Origin: Megamerina dolium
Taxonomy: Eukaryota > Arthropoda > Insecta > Diptera > Megamerinidae
Assembly: GCA_963854835.1 (NCBI GenBank)
Contig: OY978530.1
Coordinates: forward strand, 29,560,195 to 29,624,194
Length of the DNA: 64,000 nt
Direction of reading: 5' to 3'
Shown: positions 33,371 through 46,070 of the stretch, piece by piece
Layout of the letters: the number at the start of each line of letters is the position of its first letter
How positions within the stretch are numbered: the first letter of the stretch is position 1
The notes under the pieces: generated by a model
Database searches by the model: none
What the model was told of the DNA's origin: nothing
What the model saw: the letters and a program-made list of their open reading frames with translations, nothing else
Made by a program: the position numbers and the translations under genes

Positions 33371-34591
33371 GTTTTAGAGTAGGAGAGAAGGTTTTATAAA
33401 AAAAATAAACGAGGAAAAACAAATTTAGTCCCATTTGGACCCTATGAAATAATAAACATAAACAACTATACAAATAGGACGAAAATGGAAAAAGTACCAC
33501 AATAATTTAATAAAACCTTTCCATCAAAATTAGATTAATATTAAATTCGATGATCCTAACCTCTACAAAAAACACTCTACTATAACATAATACCGAGTAT
33601 GCATAAAGCATGAGAACGAAATGAAAAAACATTGATACACGAGAATTAAATTTCAAGACTAAACAAAATACACACAAAAAAAAAACAAAATTCCGTATAT
33701 AAAAAAAATAATAATAAAATTAATAACACTTTGACCATCTGAAGCAAAATTCATACTGCAGCACCTGTACAATAACGTGAGAACGACACTTAAAATAATG
33801 ATGCATATAGATATACAAGAATCAAATTACACACAAAATACATGATAATTAAAATTATTAAAATAAACAATTTTTAGATGTAAGAAAAAATAATAATACA
33901 TCATGAATCTAATCAAGTTTTATAATAAGCTGACCATAGAAGTATGGAAATAACTTTAATCGACTGACAATTATGGGAATGGTATGAGAATTTTCTTTAT
34001 TTTTTTTTTTTCTTTCTCCTTTCCTTCCCTTTATTACTTCATTTTTGACAATAATAAAATGAAATATTGATATATACAAAAAATACATTATAATACTAAA
34101 AATTTCTCGAAAGAAAAGGTACCCTAAAGAAATAGCTGAAGTCGAAATTGGAAATTACTAGACTGTGGACAAAGTGCATCATCAACACTGGAACACAAAA
34201 CAAAAAATAATACAGCTTTTCGAAGAACAAATAAAAAGAGACAATAAAGCCAAGAAGAACTAAAATATTTAGATATGAAACACAAGCAATTATGGCAATT
34301 ATATTATGAAATATATAATATTTTACAAACTAGAAAGAGGTAGGCGCAGTGTTTATGTGTATAAAAACATCGCTTCCAATTCATCGCGTTGAATTGTAAT
34401 TCGGTGTGCGGATACTCATGCGCACTGGGCGGGATATCATTAAGACCTTCATAAAGAATATATAAGTATAGAGGATGCGTCCAAAAATAATACAATATCT
34501 TAAGGAAATTACAACTAGAGGGTAAGAAATATACAGTAAATACAGTATAGTAAGAACACGTTAGGATTTATCTGAAGAAATATGATAAATA
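33371..34591 (+). other. A-rich 3' region of the gypsy element
   Basis: After the end of pol there is over 1 kb of A-rich sequence with weakly repeated GAACGAAATGAAAAA- and ATACACAAG-like blocks (33600, 33780, 34060). TGCGTTGAATTGTAATTCGG-like sequence at 34385 is shared with 42948, so this belongs to the element's 3' end. No env gene is recognisable. Confidence 0.55.
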
Positions 34592-34750
<159 letters not shown>

Positions 34751-35011
34751 TTTCAACGGATAATATTGAAAATCGTACCACCTACAAGTACGAACTTGTG
34801 GTCACTAGACTTCAACAACAAAAGTTGCAACAAAACTATTAAAAAATCTAAGTACAGCAGACAACACTTCGAATTTTATTCCACATAAGTGTAATAGGTT
34901 TTGAATTGTTCTTAATTTTACAAAAAAAGCATAATTTTAACTTTTTCCTTACAAGAAAAAATTATTATTATTTCATAATGATAATTTTTTCTTCCTAAGA
35001 GAAGGGAAGGA

Positions 35012-35806
35012 TGTTGCGAGCCAAAATATGAAATTGGTAACTACATATTTGTCCATACACATGCCAACATTGCTCGAAGTTGTGATATACACAATCTATA
35101 TTAATATTACTTATATTTGTGGAATGCCAGAACATAGAGCCAACTGAGTTGCAGTTGGGTGTGAAAATGCTGACAAAGCACTTTCCCACACAATTCGTAG
35201 TTCTGCACTTTCATAAGCATACCTATGTAAGCATACATGATAACTAAAATCACGCGGACTACCCATATGTGTGAATATCAAAAAGTCGCTTTCTCACGTA
35301 ATATATACACACATGTGGAGTGCATCGATCGTGTACATAAACACATACATACATACACACAAGTGGTGTGAATATATTATTGTATGTTATATGTTGGTAT
35401 GTGGATAGATTGATATGTGGCTAGTATTAGAAAAATGGTATATAAGCTGCCAGCTTAGTGAAGGCAGTTGTGAGTCTTGTACCGAGTGTGAAGTGCTAGC
35501 TAGTAAAATACTGCGATCCTTACGAGGTCCTCCAGTATTAGTGTAAGAGTGTAAGAAATTGTAAATACTGCGATCCTTACGAGGCCCTCCAGTATTAGTG
35601 TATAAGTGCAAAATTGAAAATATCACCAAGAATACCCAAAATCGCAAGTATCATTGATAAAGTATAATTGTTTGATTTCAGCTAACTAGTGTGATAGTTT
35701 CGAAGGGTATTTAGGAGCTTAGGTCTAGGTGCTAATCTTGTGCGTTACATCCTTGAGTCTAGCCGTTAGGTACTTAGTGAATGTTGTGGAAAAATAGTCC
35801 ACAACA
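35012..35806 (+). repeat. Gypsy 3' LTR
   Basis: Starts TGTTGCGAGCCAAAATATG after a purine tract and ends GTGGAAAAATAGTCCACAACA. It contains TATATAAG (35439) and a 56-bp tandem duplication containing ACTGCGATCCTTACGAGG (35510 and 35566) that is single in the solo LTR at 43150. Flanks beyond 35806 are unrelated to the element. Confidence 0.87.
35439..35446 (+). promoter_or_regulatory. Gypsy LTR TATA box
   Basis: TATATAAG followed by CTGCCAGCTTAGTGAAGGCA; the same arrangement is kept in the diverged solo LTR (43354-43361, minus). Conservation between two copies supports a core promoter. Confidence 0.65.
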
Positions 35807-37582
<1,776 letters not shown>

Positions 37583-37690
37583 TTGAGTGTCCATAAGATA
37601 GTAAATATAAGTAAAGCGAAGCGTTATACTACAGATCTTAGAAAAGCAATAATTGAGCTTGAAGCCGCAGGATTTTCATATCAGGAAATT
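37583..37690 (+). pseudogene. HTH-like leader fused to RTE copy 2
   Basis: The frame opens MSVHKIVNISKAKRYTTDLR then KAIIELEAAGFSYQEI and runs directly into the RTE endonuclease at ICAHTPTDE. The leader has the helix-turn-helix look of a Tc1/mariner-type N-terminus (Lys-Ala-Ile-Ile-x-Leu, Gly-Phe-Ser-Tyr-x-Glu-Ile). It is probably pre-existing transposon sequence into which a 5'-truncated RTE inserted in frame. Confidence 0.5.
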
Positions 37691-39114
37691 ATATGTGCCC
37701 ACACTCCGACGGATGAGAAGGACAATGTGACTAAGGAGAGCTTCTTTCAGCGCCTCGAAGAAGCTTACTACCGCTTCCCCCGCCACGATATTAAAATCGT
37801 GCTTGGCAACTTTAATGCCAGGGTGGGCAAGGAAGGTACCTTTGGTCCAACTGTCGGAAAATTCAGCCTCCACCAGAACACCTCCGATAACGGAATGAGC
37901 CCGATCAACTTCACCGCAGCACGAAACATGGTAATTGGTGGTACCAGATGCCAGCATCTCGACATCCACAAAGCGACATGGCTGTCTGCACGTCAACGAA
38001 CAAGAAACCAAATTGATCATGTGGTGATTGACGGAAGGCATGCTTCCAGTGTGATGGACGTGAAATCGATCCGTGGTGCCAACATCGACTCGGATCACTA
38101 CCTTGCTGCAGCTAAGGTGCGCACACCTTTAAAAAAAATAATAAATAAATATGTGGCACTTAAAGCCCCAAAGGGCTCATTGGCCGAGCTTCTCTTCCAT
38201 TACTGTTGTGCGTCTTAAATTTTGGACAGTATTAGAAAGGACCTACTTATTTTAGCCGGTTCCGAACGGCAGAACACTTGTGACATCACTTTTTCTGAGC
38301 TTTGTCACAGAGCTCTTTTTAGAAGCTTTTTCATGGCAAGTTGTTACTGTCGGAAGAATTGCCAATTGCTTGCCGACAGGTGGGTACTGTTCGAAAGAAA
38401 AATCTTTTCGATATTAAATTTGTTTTGCATCAGCCGGGTATTGAACCACGACCTACAGATCAGAATGCGAACACACTAACCACTGAACTACGGCGCACAC
38501 CTTTATGTGTCGCAAATAACAAGAGAAGTCCCACACAGAGAAAGCTCGACGGCAGTAAGCTGCAATCACCAGAGACAGCAGATGCATTTGCCACTCGACT
38601 ATCGGACCTGCTTATGCAGAACACTCCCTCACTTGATGATACATGCGCACGGTGGGCACATATATCCCACTCCATGACTACTGCTGCCGAGGAGGTAATC
38701 GGTTCCTGCCGGCCTCTGAGGAATGAGTGGTATGATCAGGAGTGTCGCGACGCTACCGCAGAGAAAGACGCCGCCTACAGAAGAACCCTGCGTGCAGGTG
38801 CAACGCGAGCTGTCAAGGAGTGGTACAGAGAGAAAAGGAGTGCAGAGAGACGTCTTTTCAGGCGCAAGAAGAGGGAGTTGGAAAGACTCGAGTGTGAGGA
38901 GATAGAGATGTGCACCGACAAGAATGAGACTCGAAAATTCTTCGAAAAGATGAAGCGCCTGAGTAGGGGTTTAAACCCCGGAGCTTCTTCTTGTCGTGAT
39001 GGAAATGGAAATCTGGTTACAAATGTCCAGAGTGTACTGAGCCTATGGAGGGAACACTTCTCCACGTTACTGAATGGCGATGCTACGAACAATTCCGCTA
39101 GTGGAGAAGATTGA
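37690..39114 (+). pseudogene. RTE copy 2 endonuclease, split by SINE
   Basis: Endonuclease motifs ICAHTPTDEKDN, IVLGNFNARVGKEG and DHVVIDGRH, then SDHYLAAAKVRTPL, run to the SINE. After it TPLCVANNKRSPTQRKLDGS resumes and continues to NNSASGED and the same TGA as copy 1. The catalytic GDFNA Asp is Asn here as in copy 1. Confidence 0.87.
38132..38492 (-). mobile_element. tRNA-derived SINE, copy 1
   Basis: Inserted in RTE copy 2 with a 13-bp target duplication GCGCACACCTTTA (38119-38131 and 38493-38505). On the minus strand the head carries an RNA polymerase III A box TAGTTCAGTGG (38480-38490) and a B box GGTTCAATACC (38437-38447) at tRNA-like spacing. An unrelated body and an A-rich (AAATA)n-like tail follow. 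RNA polymerase III would transcribe it; retrotransposition would depend on a partner LINE. Confidence 0.9.
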
Positions 39115-39186
39115 CCGATAACCCCGATTACAGATGATGGTGTTGATGTTCCACCACCCGACTATGACGAGGTTAAAATACCCATA

Positions 39187-40649
39187 ATGAGGCTGAAGAA
39201 CAGCAAAGCTGCAGGTGCTGATGGCCTGCCTGCCGAGTTGTTTAAGACCGGAGGCGATGAGCTGCTCGCCTGCATGTACCAGCTCATAAGCAGAATATGG
39301 TCGGATGGAAGCATGCCTAATGATTGGAATCTCAGTGTTCCCTGTCCTGTAAATAAAAAAGGAGACCCCACAATTTGCGCCAACTGCCGTGAAATAAGTT
39401 TCTTGAGTATCGCATGCAAGGTCCTATCGAGCGTATTGCGTGAAAGATTGAAGCCCATGCTCCACAACCTGATTGGACCGTATCAGTGTGGCTTCAGACC
39501 TGGTAAATCCACCATCGACCAGATTTCACATTGCGCCAAATCCTTGAGAAGACCCAAGAAAAACAGATCGACACACACCACCAATTTTTTGATTATTAAG
39601 CCGCTTTCGACAGTCCGGTAAGGTATTACCTCTACGCAACAATGTCTGAGTTCGGTATTCCTGCAAAGCTCATTCGAATTTGTAGAATGACACTGCATAA
39701 CTCCTGTTGTGCAGTGAAAATTGGGAAGGACCTCTCCGCACCGTTTAATACCGAACGGGGTTTCAGACAAGGTGATTCGTTATCGTGCGACTTCTTCAAT
39801 CTTATTATCGAGAAAATAATAGGAGCTGCTGATCTACGACATAATGGCACTATCTTCAACAAAAATGTCATTGTGTTAGCGTATGGCATAATCGGTATGA
39901 ACACGCGAGCAGTTAGCGCAACATTCTCAGAGTTAGAAAGAGAGTCTCGTCGGATGGGTCTTACGGTGAAGGAGGGCAAGACGAAGTATCTAGTGTCAAC
40001 AAACAAAGAGTCCCGGCGTCTTGGATTGCACGTCACTGTTGAGAACTGCGCTTTTGAAGTAGTAAGGGACTTTGTCTATCTTGGAACCAGCATTAACAAC
40101 TGTAATGACGTCAGCAAGGAGATTATGCGTAGGATAACTCTTGCTAACAGGTGTTACTTTGGACTGAGTAAGCAATTAAGAAGTCGAGCCCTCTCTCGAA
40201 GAACAAAAACTACACTATACAAGTTTCTCATCATGCCTGTTCTAACATATGGAGCTGAAGCCTGGACAATTTCCACCTCGGATGAGCGAATGCTTGGAGT
40301 TTTTGAGAGAAAAGTCCTACGCAAGATCTTTGAACCTATGTGCGTTGGTAGCGAGTACCGAATAAGGTACAACCATGAGCTGTACGAGCTGTATGCCGAT
40401 ATTGACATAGTAAAGCGCATCAAAATCCAGCGGCTGCTCTGGCAAGGTCATGTCGAGCGAATGGAAGAACACGCTCCAGCTAAGAAGGTGTTATATTCGG
40501 AACCCGATGGAGGGCGACGCAGAAGAGGAAGACCTAACCTTCGGTGGAAAGACCAAGTACTGGAGAACCAGACGGAGCTTGGAATTTCTTACTGGCGCCA
40601 GCTAGCGAAAAACAGAGATGGCTGGCGAAGCATGTTACATTCAGCCTAA
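39187..40649 (+). pseudogene. RTE copy 2 reverse transcriptase
   Basis: 39187-39621 and 39642-40649 repeat the copy 1 layout, including the same frameshift at 39619-39642. The catalytic AYGDDIGIIGMN of copy 1 is AYGIIGMN here: a 12-bp deletion removes both catalytic Asp, so this copy could not reverse transcribe even with restored frames. Confidence 0.88.
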
Positions 40650-40859
40650 ATCGATATTCGGTTGTTATGGTCAAATAAGTATGTAAGTAAGAAAATTTAC
40701 ATTTACTAAGTTTTTTTCCTTTTACACCCACATAATCAAATTTAAATAGAAAAATTACAACATTTTTGATATCACAAAAAAAGAACAATATACAAAAATA
40801 CAAAATTGAACTTTTTAATGACTTCATGTTGGTGCGGCAAAGAAAAAAATGTCAGCTAA

Positions 40860-41805
40860 TTCGGGGACCGCCGTTATAGAGAGATCAACGACTGTACATT
40901 GGTTTTTCTCGTATTTGTTGTTTGTTGATGCAATTACATGCTCACTCATAAATTGCTGTTAATAGGTTGTCGCTATGGCGTATTTTTTTATATAGCGTCA
41001 GCGTCAGCGGTTTTCCTTCTTAGGCTTTATTTTCCTTTATATAAAAGATGTCCTCGCATACCCATCTAGCTCCTTTAAGTAGAAGTGTATAAAATTCTTC
41101 TATATTAGCGAATTTCTTACTTATAGGTTATAAGCATCGCTGTTTTATACAAGTTACGAAATCTTCCAACTCGTCGGGTATTATGGCTTTTCGTGCTAAT
41201 TCGCAATCAGAAATTAACTGGTGTACTCCGGTCCTCCTATCCCAGTAAGTACTGGGACTAGTCTACTGACTGTCTGTGCTATTTCGTCAATACGCAATTT
41301 TAGCTTTAATTCCAGTTGTACGACAACGAAGAGGTGTCTAGGCAGCGTTTTCTTTCGAAATTCCTCACTTTTGCCTGGAGTGCATATAGCTGCTCAGGAT
41401 CAACATCGGTTTTGAGCCTTTTCTCTTTAATTCTTCTGAAATGCCTTTTCTTTTAATAATTCTTCTAATTCCTTATTTCTGTTAAGGGTGTTAGTAATGT
41501 CTACTTCCAGCTGTTCCGCGTTGGATTTCTGTTTTCAGATCTGAGCTCGCAGAAATCGTATTTTTGTTTTAAGGCTGCTTCAGCTTGGCTTTTCAGATGG
41601 TCTTTTAATTCGGATAGCGTAGAGTCTAGTTCATCGATTGGTCTCAGTAACTTTCCGTGATGTACTTTTGATTTTATGAGCTGGAATTGCTCGTATGTGC
41701 TGTGTTGCCTAATCAAGCTCCACATGAAGTCGATTGAATCGGTTATTGCAACGTCTACTTCTCTTGCTAATGATTCATAGGATTTATTTATAATGTTGTG
41801 TACTC
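40860..41805 (-). pseudogene. Gag-position reading frames of the chimeric block
   Basis: 41501-41725 encodes MWSLIRQHSTYEQFQLIKSK, then LKDHLKSQAEAALKQKYDF. Lower down, frames read DPEQLYALQAKVRNFERK and IPDELEDFVTCIKQRC, which has a gag-like feel. It lies directly after the LTR end, the gag position. I cannot confirm a family from sequence alone. Frames are broken. Confidence 0.5.
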
Positions 41806-41915
41806 TTTTTCCACAACACTCCCTAAATACCTAATGGCTAGGCTCAGGGTAGACTTGTAGCACACAAGATTCGCATCTAAACCTAAGCTCGTAATTGTTG
41901 CGTGTCCTTTCTTTT
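41806..41915 (-). repeat. Gypsy LTR 3'-end fragment
   Basis: On the minus strand CTTAGGTTTAGATGCGAATC, CCTAGCCATTAGGTATTTAG and the end TGTTGTGGAAAAAGAGTAC match the last 110 bp of the LTR at 35012-35806. Confidence 0.8.
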
Positions 41916-41924
41916 CCACAAACG

Positions 41925-42177
41925 ACATCTGGAAGCAAGTATATTCTCACACTTCAAGATGATTTTTCTAAATTTTTTATTTGCGTAGCTATACCAGGGT
42001 GCCGTGGCTCAGTGGTTAGTGTGTTGGCCTTCTGATCTGTAGGGTTCTGCCGTTCGGATCCGGCTAAAATAAGTAGGTCCCTTCTAATACTGTCCAAATT
42101 TAACACGCACAACAGCAATGGAAGAGAAGCTCGGCCAATGAGCCCTTCGGGGCTTTTAGTGCCACATATATCCATAT

Positions 42178-42256
<79 letters not shown>

Positions 42257-42836
42257 AGATGCGGAAGTAAGCACAGTAACGAAAGCGTTTTACAACGTAG
42301 TTATCGTAGGATATAACATACCAAAAACTTTAGTAATGGTACGAATTTCATTTTGAAATTGTTTTCAGACACATGCAAGATGCTAGGTGTTACATATTAC
42401 ACCATATCATCCACAAATAAATGGTTGTTTAGAAAGAAGCCACAGACCTTTTGTAGAATACCTTAGGAGCTTTGTTAAAGAAGACGGGTCTAATTGGGAT
42501 CAGTGGTTAGCATCAGCAATGCATGTACACAACAACACCGTACACACTTCAACAAAACGAACCAACTACAGAGATCACATGAGTTGGTCAGAAAAAATAA
42601 AAAAAAAAATACAGAGAAATCAGCTAAACTTCAGTTTGATAAGGAGATCCACCCTATAATTTTCAGAATAGGAGATAAAGTATTATTGCGAAATCAGACT
42701 GGGAAAAATAAATTTAGTCCGATATAGACTGGACAATACGAAATGATACATGTGAACAGTCCAGTAACGAAAACTATTAAAATCGGATTAAATGGTAAAC
42801 AGTACCATAATAATTTACTGAAACATTTTGTTCAAT
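41925..42836 (+). pseudogene. Gypsy integrase fragment, split by SINE
   Basis: Begins SGSKYILTLQDDFSKFFIC, is cut by the SINE, and resumes [20 protein letters not shown]. Then a block equivalent to LHITPYHPQINGCLERSHRP (catalytic Glu), SNWDQWLASAMHVHNNTVH and IIFRIGDKVLLRNQTGKNKF follow. Part of the C-terminal region is deleted compared with 61.9 kb. Frameshifted. Confidence 0.85.
41999..42253 (+). mobile_element. tRNA-derived SINE, copy 2
   Basis: Starts GTGCCGTGGCTCAGTGGTTA with A box TGGCTCAGTGG (42005-42015) and a B-box-like GTTCGGATCC (42052). The body shares GCTAAAATAAGTAGGTCCCT and GAAGAGAAGCTCGGCCAATG with copy 1 and ends in a (TA)n tail of about 70 bp. It lacks an internal part of copy 1. 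The matching site at 62.33 kb is empty. Confidence 0.88.
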
Positions 42837-42840
42837 AAGT

Positions 42841-43149
42841 AATCTTAATTTAATAAACCACAAAGAACTATTCGTTAAGCTTCAGGACATAGAAAAGAGC
42901 AAGGTGCCATGTTCATGTGTATAACCAAATATGTTGCAATGCATCGCGTTGAATTGTAATTCGGTGTTTGGATACTCATGTGCTAAATATAATAATAAGG
43001 ATAGAATATACAATCAAAGCGTTTTAAGCAACCAAATTCGAGTTACTACACAAATAGGTTTAGGAAATCAATATGAAAGGTAGATCAAAAGTAAGGCATA
43101 GCAATAGGAAACAGAAGTTAGGGAATAAACTAGAGAATAGACATAGCGG
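42841..43149 (+). other. Gypsy 3' untranslated piece
   Basis: CATCGCGTTGAATTGTAATT (42946) and neighbours match 34377 in the large gypsy element, so this is the 3' end of the plus-strand integrase fragment. It is followed by a solo LTR instead of its own LTR. Confidence 0.65.
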
Positions 43150-43810
43150 TGTTGCGTACTATTTTTCCACAACATTCACTAAGAACCTAACGAGTACGCA
43201 CAAGATTAGCGTTTTTTTCGCTTTTCGCTTTCTTGCTGGTGTTTTGTATTTTGCTCTTTTACACTAATACTGGAGGGCCTCGTAAGGATCGTATTATTTA
43301 CACTTTTTCTTAAATGCTAACACTTCGGTCGACTGCCTTCGGTAAGCTGGCATCTTATATACCATTTTTCTAACACACAATCTACCCACATACCAACATA
43401 TAACATACAATAATATATTCACACCACTTGTGTGTATGTATGTGTTTATATACACGATCGATGTGTGTATGTATATATTACGTGAGAAAGCAACTTTTTG
43501 ATATTCACACATATGAGTAGTCCGCGTGATTTTAGTTATCATGTTTGCTTACACAGGTATGCTTACGTAAGTGCAGAACTACGAATTGTGTGGGAAAGTG
43601 CTTTTTCAGCATTTTCACACCCAACTGCAACTCAGTTGGCTCAATGTTCTGACATTCCACAAATATAAGTAATATTAATATAGATTGTGTATATCACAAC
43701 TTCGAGCAATGTTGGCATGTGTATTGACAAATATGTAGTTCCCAATTTCGGGAATTATGTCGCGAAGCAAAATATGCATATGTGCATATTTCACATTTTG
43801 GCTCGCAATA
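43150..43810 (-). repeat. Gypsy solo LTR
   Basis: 661 bp, ending TGTGGAAAAATAGTACGCAACA at the 43150 side on the minus strand and starting TATTGCGAGCCAAAATGTG at 43810. GCGG flanks both sides (43146-43149 and 43811-43814), a 4-bp target duplication as expected for gypsy. No internal sequence is attached, so it arose by LTR-LTR recombination. Confidence 0.83.
43354..43361 (-). promoter_or_regulatory. Solo LTR TATA box
   Basis: TATATAAG on the minus strand followed by ATGCCAGCTTACCGAAGGCA, conserved with the LTR at 35439. Confidence 0.6.
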
Positions 43811-44811
43811 GCGGGTTAGCTTTCCGTCTTCCACGGTCTGGGATAGAATAGTGCAGAAGAATCGGTTATTGCAGCAAATTGCGACGTTGTTATTAAATTA
43901 TGAGTAAAACAATGATGCATTTTAATAGTTCTTTTTATTATATATTTTTGGGAAAAATAAATTAGTATATAAAACTCACATTGTCTTTATACACAAAAAC
44001 CGTTTTTCTTGATTTATAAGAGTACACTAGAATTCTTACGTAGATGTAATTGTAATAATTAGAAAACAAAAACAGTTTCAGAGTTTGTAAACAATTAGTT
44101 AATGGGTATATCACTGGTAATCTCGCTATCTGCAGCATAGGAGAACGATAATACGTTGGAAAGATTACTTGTCCAGCAAGGTTTAAACATACCGGAAAAG
44201 ATTTACACAGCGATGTTAAAATAGACCAAAGAGCTAATCGAATTGAAGTTACACATATAAAAGTTCCAATATCTACTGAACCAAGTGGTACAGCGTTGAA
44301 AGAAGTCAACAGATTAAGCAGCAATGTCATGAAATACTTGGACTGTTTGGTATAACAGCAGCAATATACAGTGCGTACATACAAGACTCAGTGTTACATT
44401 TTTTTACCGGATGGTGAACGCCTATTGTTGACTCAGTTGTTTATTTGACGCTGGATTACAGGCTTTCACACCAACGATATATCTTAGTAGTGTTGCATAC
44501 AAAAAATCACACTTCAGTCAAACGAGCATAGAAGAAATAGCAGCAGAAACGATCATAAGAAAGAAAGACACGATCACGCTTCAATGACGCAATGTAATAG
44601 TTATTCAGATATTGGACACCAAGGTATATTACAGTGAGCAAAAAATCTACGTATTATACAACAGTAACACCGAAGAGAGAAAAAAAATTAAAATCTCAAC
44701 CGAACGAAACAATGGCCAACTTCACTGAAAAACACAAAGATGAAAGAGTGCAGTGCAGTGAGCTATATCCCACCACAAAAATCAGAACAACAGTTTCAAC
44801 ATCGATTGTAG
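43811..44811. other. Unrecognised sequence with a degraded open stretch
   Basis: From 44101 to 44355 one plus-strand frame is open except for a TAA at 44149: KITCPARFKHTGKDLHSDVK then KVPISTEPSGTALKEVN. I do not recognise it; an env or gag remnant of an LTR element is possible. A 70-aa frame at 44634-44846 has no recognisable motif. Confidence 0.4.
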
Positions 44812-46070
44812 AAGATGCAACAATTATGTATTTAGACTGCCTCTAGAAAACACAATTAAAAACGATATCTGCTAATTTTTCGGTATATTTATTCGAAATA
44901 TTCTCCTCCTGATTCAATACACTTGTTACATCGATTTAATAGTGATTCAAACGCGTGTTTCAACTTATTTTTCGGAATTGTCTCCAATGCCTTCGTCGAA
45001 GCCCGTTGTATGGTATCAAAATCCTTTCAACTTCAATTTCAGTTTTGGGAACAAAAAGAAGTCGCACGATGCCAAATCAGGTAAATACGGCGGGTGATTC
45101 AACATACAAACCTGATTCCGAGTCAAAAATTGACGAACAATGAGTGCTGTGTGACTCGGTGCATTATCGTGCAACAGAGACTAAGTTTTTGGATCGCGGT
45201 ATTCTGGTCGAACACGACGGATTCTGGACATCAAACGCTTCAAAACTTAACATGCGGAAGTAACTGTGTGACCAGTTGGAACAAATTCTTTCTGGATAAT
45301 GCCTTTGCTATCGAAGAATGTGATGAGCATTGTTTTGATTTTTTATGGAACTTTTCGTGTTTTCTTGGCTTGTGGTAAGTTTTTTGATTTCCATTTCGCA
45401 CTTTGATGCTTGATTTCTGGATCGTATTGGAAACACCATGTTTCATCACCCGTAACAATTGTTTTCAGGAAGTTTAGATCATTTTCTGCAAATACAACCA
45501 TGTCTCTAGAATGACTGACTCTAATTAATTTTTGGTCCTCGGTCAATGTGTGTGGAACAAATCTCGCGCAGACCTTTGTTTTGCACAAATCCTCGTGAAG
45601 AATGAGTCGGATAGTTTCTCTGTTGATGTTTAAGGCCTCTTCCATAATTTTCACGAACTTTCTGGATCGCTTCCGGCGTCCGAACTGAAATTGGCCTTCC
45701 TTCTTTTATTTCATCTACCAGCGACTCTCTGCCATCCACAAACCGATTATGCCATATATAAACATTTGATCTTGATAAACAAGCATAGCCATACGCTTGC
45801 TGCATCATTCCGAATGTTTCTGATGAACTTTTACCAATTTTTGCGTGGAATTTAATAACCGCTCTTTGCTCCATGTTAAAATTTCAACATCAAACGAACA
45901 CGTGTTTTGTAAAATTAATGTCAATAAACAATAAATATCAATCAAATGCCATGAAATTCTAACAGTTAGTAGAGAAAGGTTGAAGCTTCAAAACGCACGT
46001 GCTCACACATAGATGGCGCGCTTAGTTGGTGAGATATGGTTCGAGCCTTAATACATAATTGTCGAACCTT
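44812..46070 (-). mobile_element. mariner transposon, degraded
   Basis: About 1.26 kb. Ends are inverted: ACAATTATGTATTAAGGCTC on the minus strand near 46065 and a diverged CAACAATTATGTATTTAGAC at 44818. TA dinucleotides flank it. It splits sequence that resumes as gypsy 3' end at 46071. Confidence 0.82.
44880..45874 (-). pseudogene. mariner transposase (DD34D type)
   Basis: N-terminal HTH region at 45521-45874 (EQRAVIKFHAKIGKSSSETF, YIWHNRFVDGRESL, GRPISVRTPE). 45343-45654 carries TGDETWCFQYDPE with the first Asp. About 45160 in another frame is LLHDNAPSHTALI with the second, and about 45060 is PDLASCDFFLFPK with the third. All three Asp are visible, but at least three frame changes separate them. 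Confidence 0.87.

Larger units (their letters stand above)
37690..40690 (+). mobile_element. RTE-clade LINE, copy 2, with SINE insertion
   Basis: Near-identical to copy 1 (13625-16368, other strand), 5'-truncated at the endonuclease and ending in TAAGTATGTAAGTAAG. A tRNA-derived SINE interrupts it at 38132-38492. Its 3' tail abuts the inverted-duplication block that begins at about 40692. Confidence 0.9.
40692..42840. mobile_element. Chimeric gypsy block, inverted copy of 61777-63606
   Basis: A gag-position segment (minus) and an LTR end (minus) are joined head-to-head to an integrase segment (plus). The same join, in opposite orientation, is at 61777-63606. Differences: a SINE at 41999-42253 here only, an approximately 108-bp integrase deletion here near 42560, and an approximately 30-bp LTR deletion in the other copy. 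Confidence 0.85.

Noticed and set aside
38430..38492. Possible tRNA gene (A and B boxes)
   Set aside because: The acceptor and anticodon arms do not close well, a non-tRNA body and tail follow, and a 13-bp TSD encloses the whole unit, so it is a SINE head.
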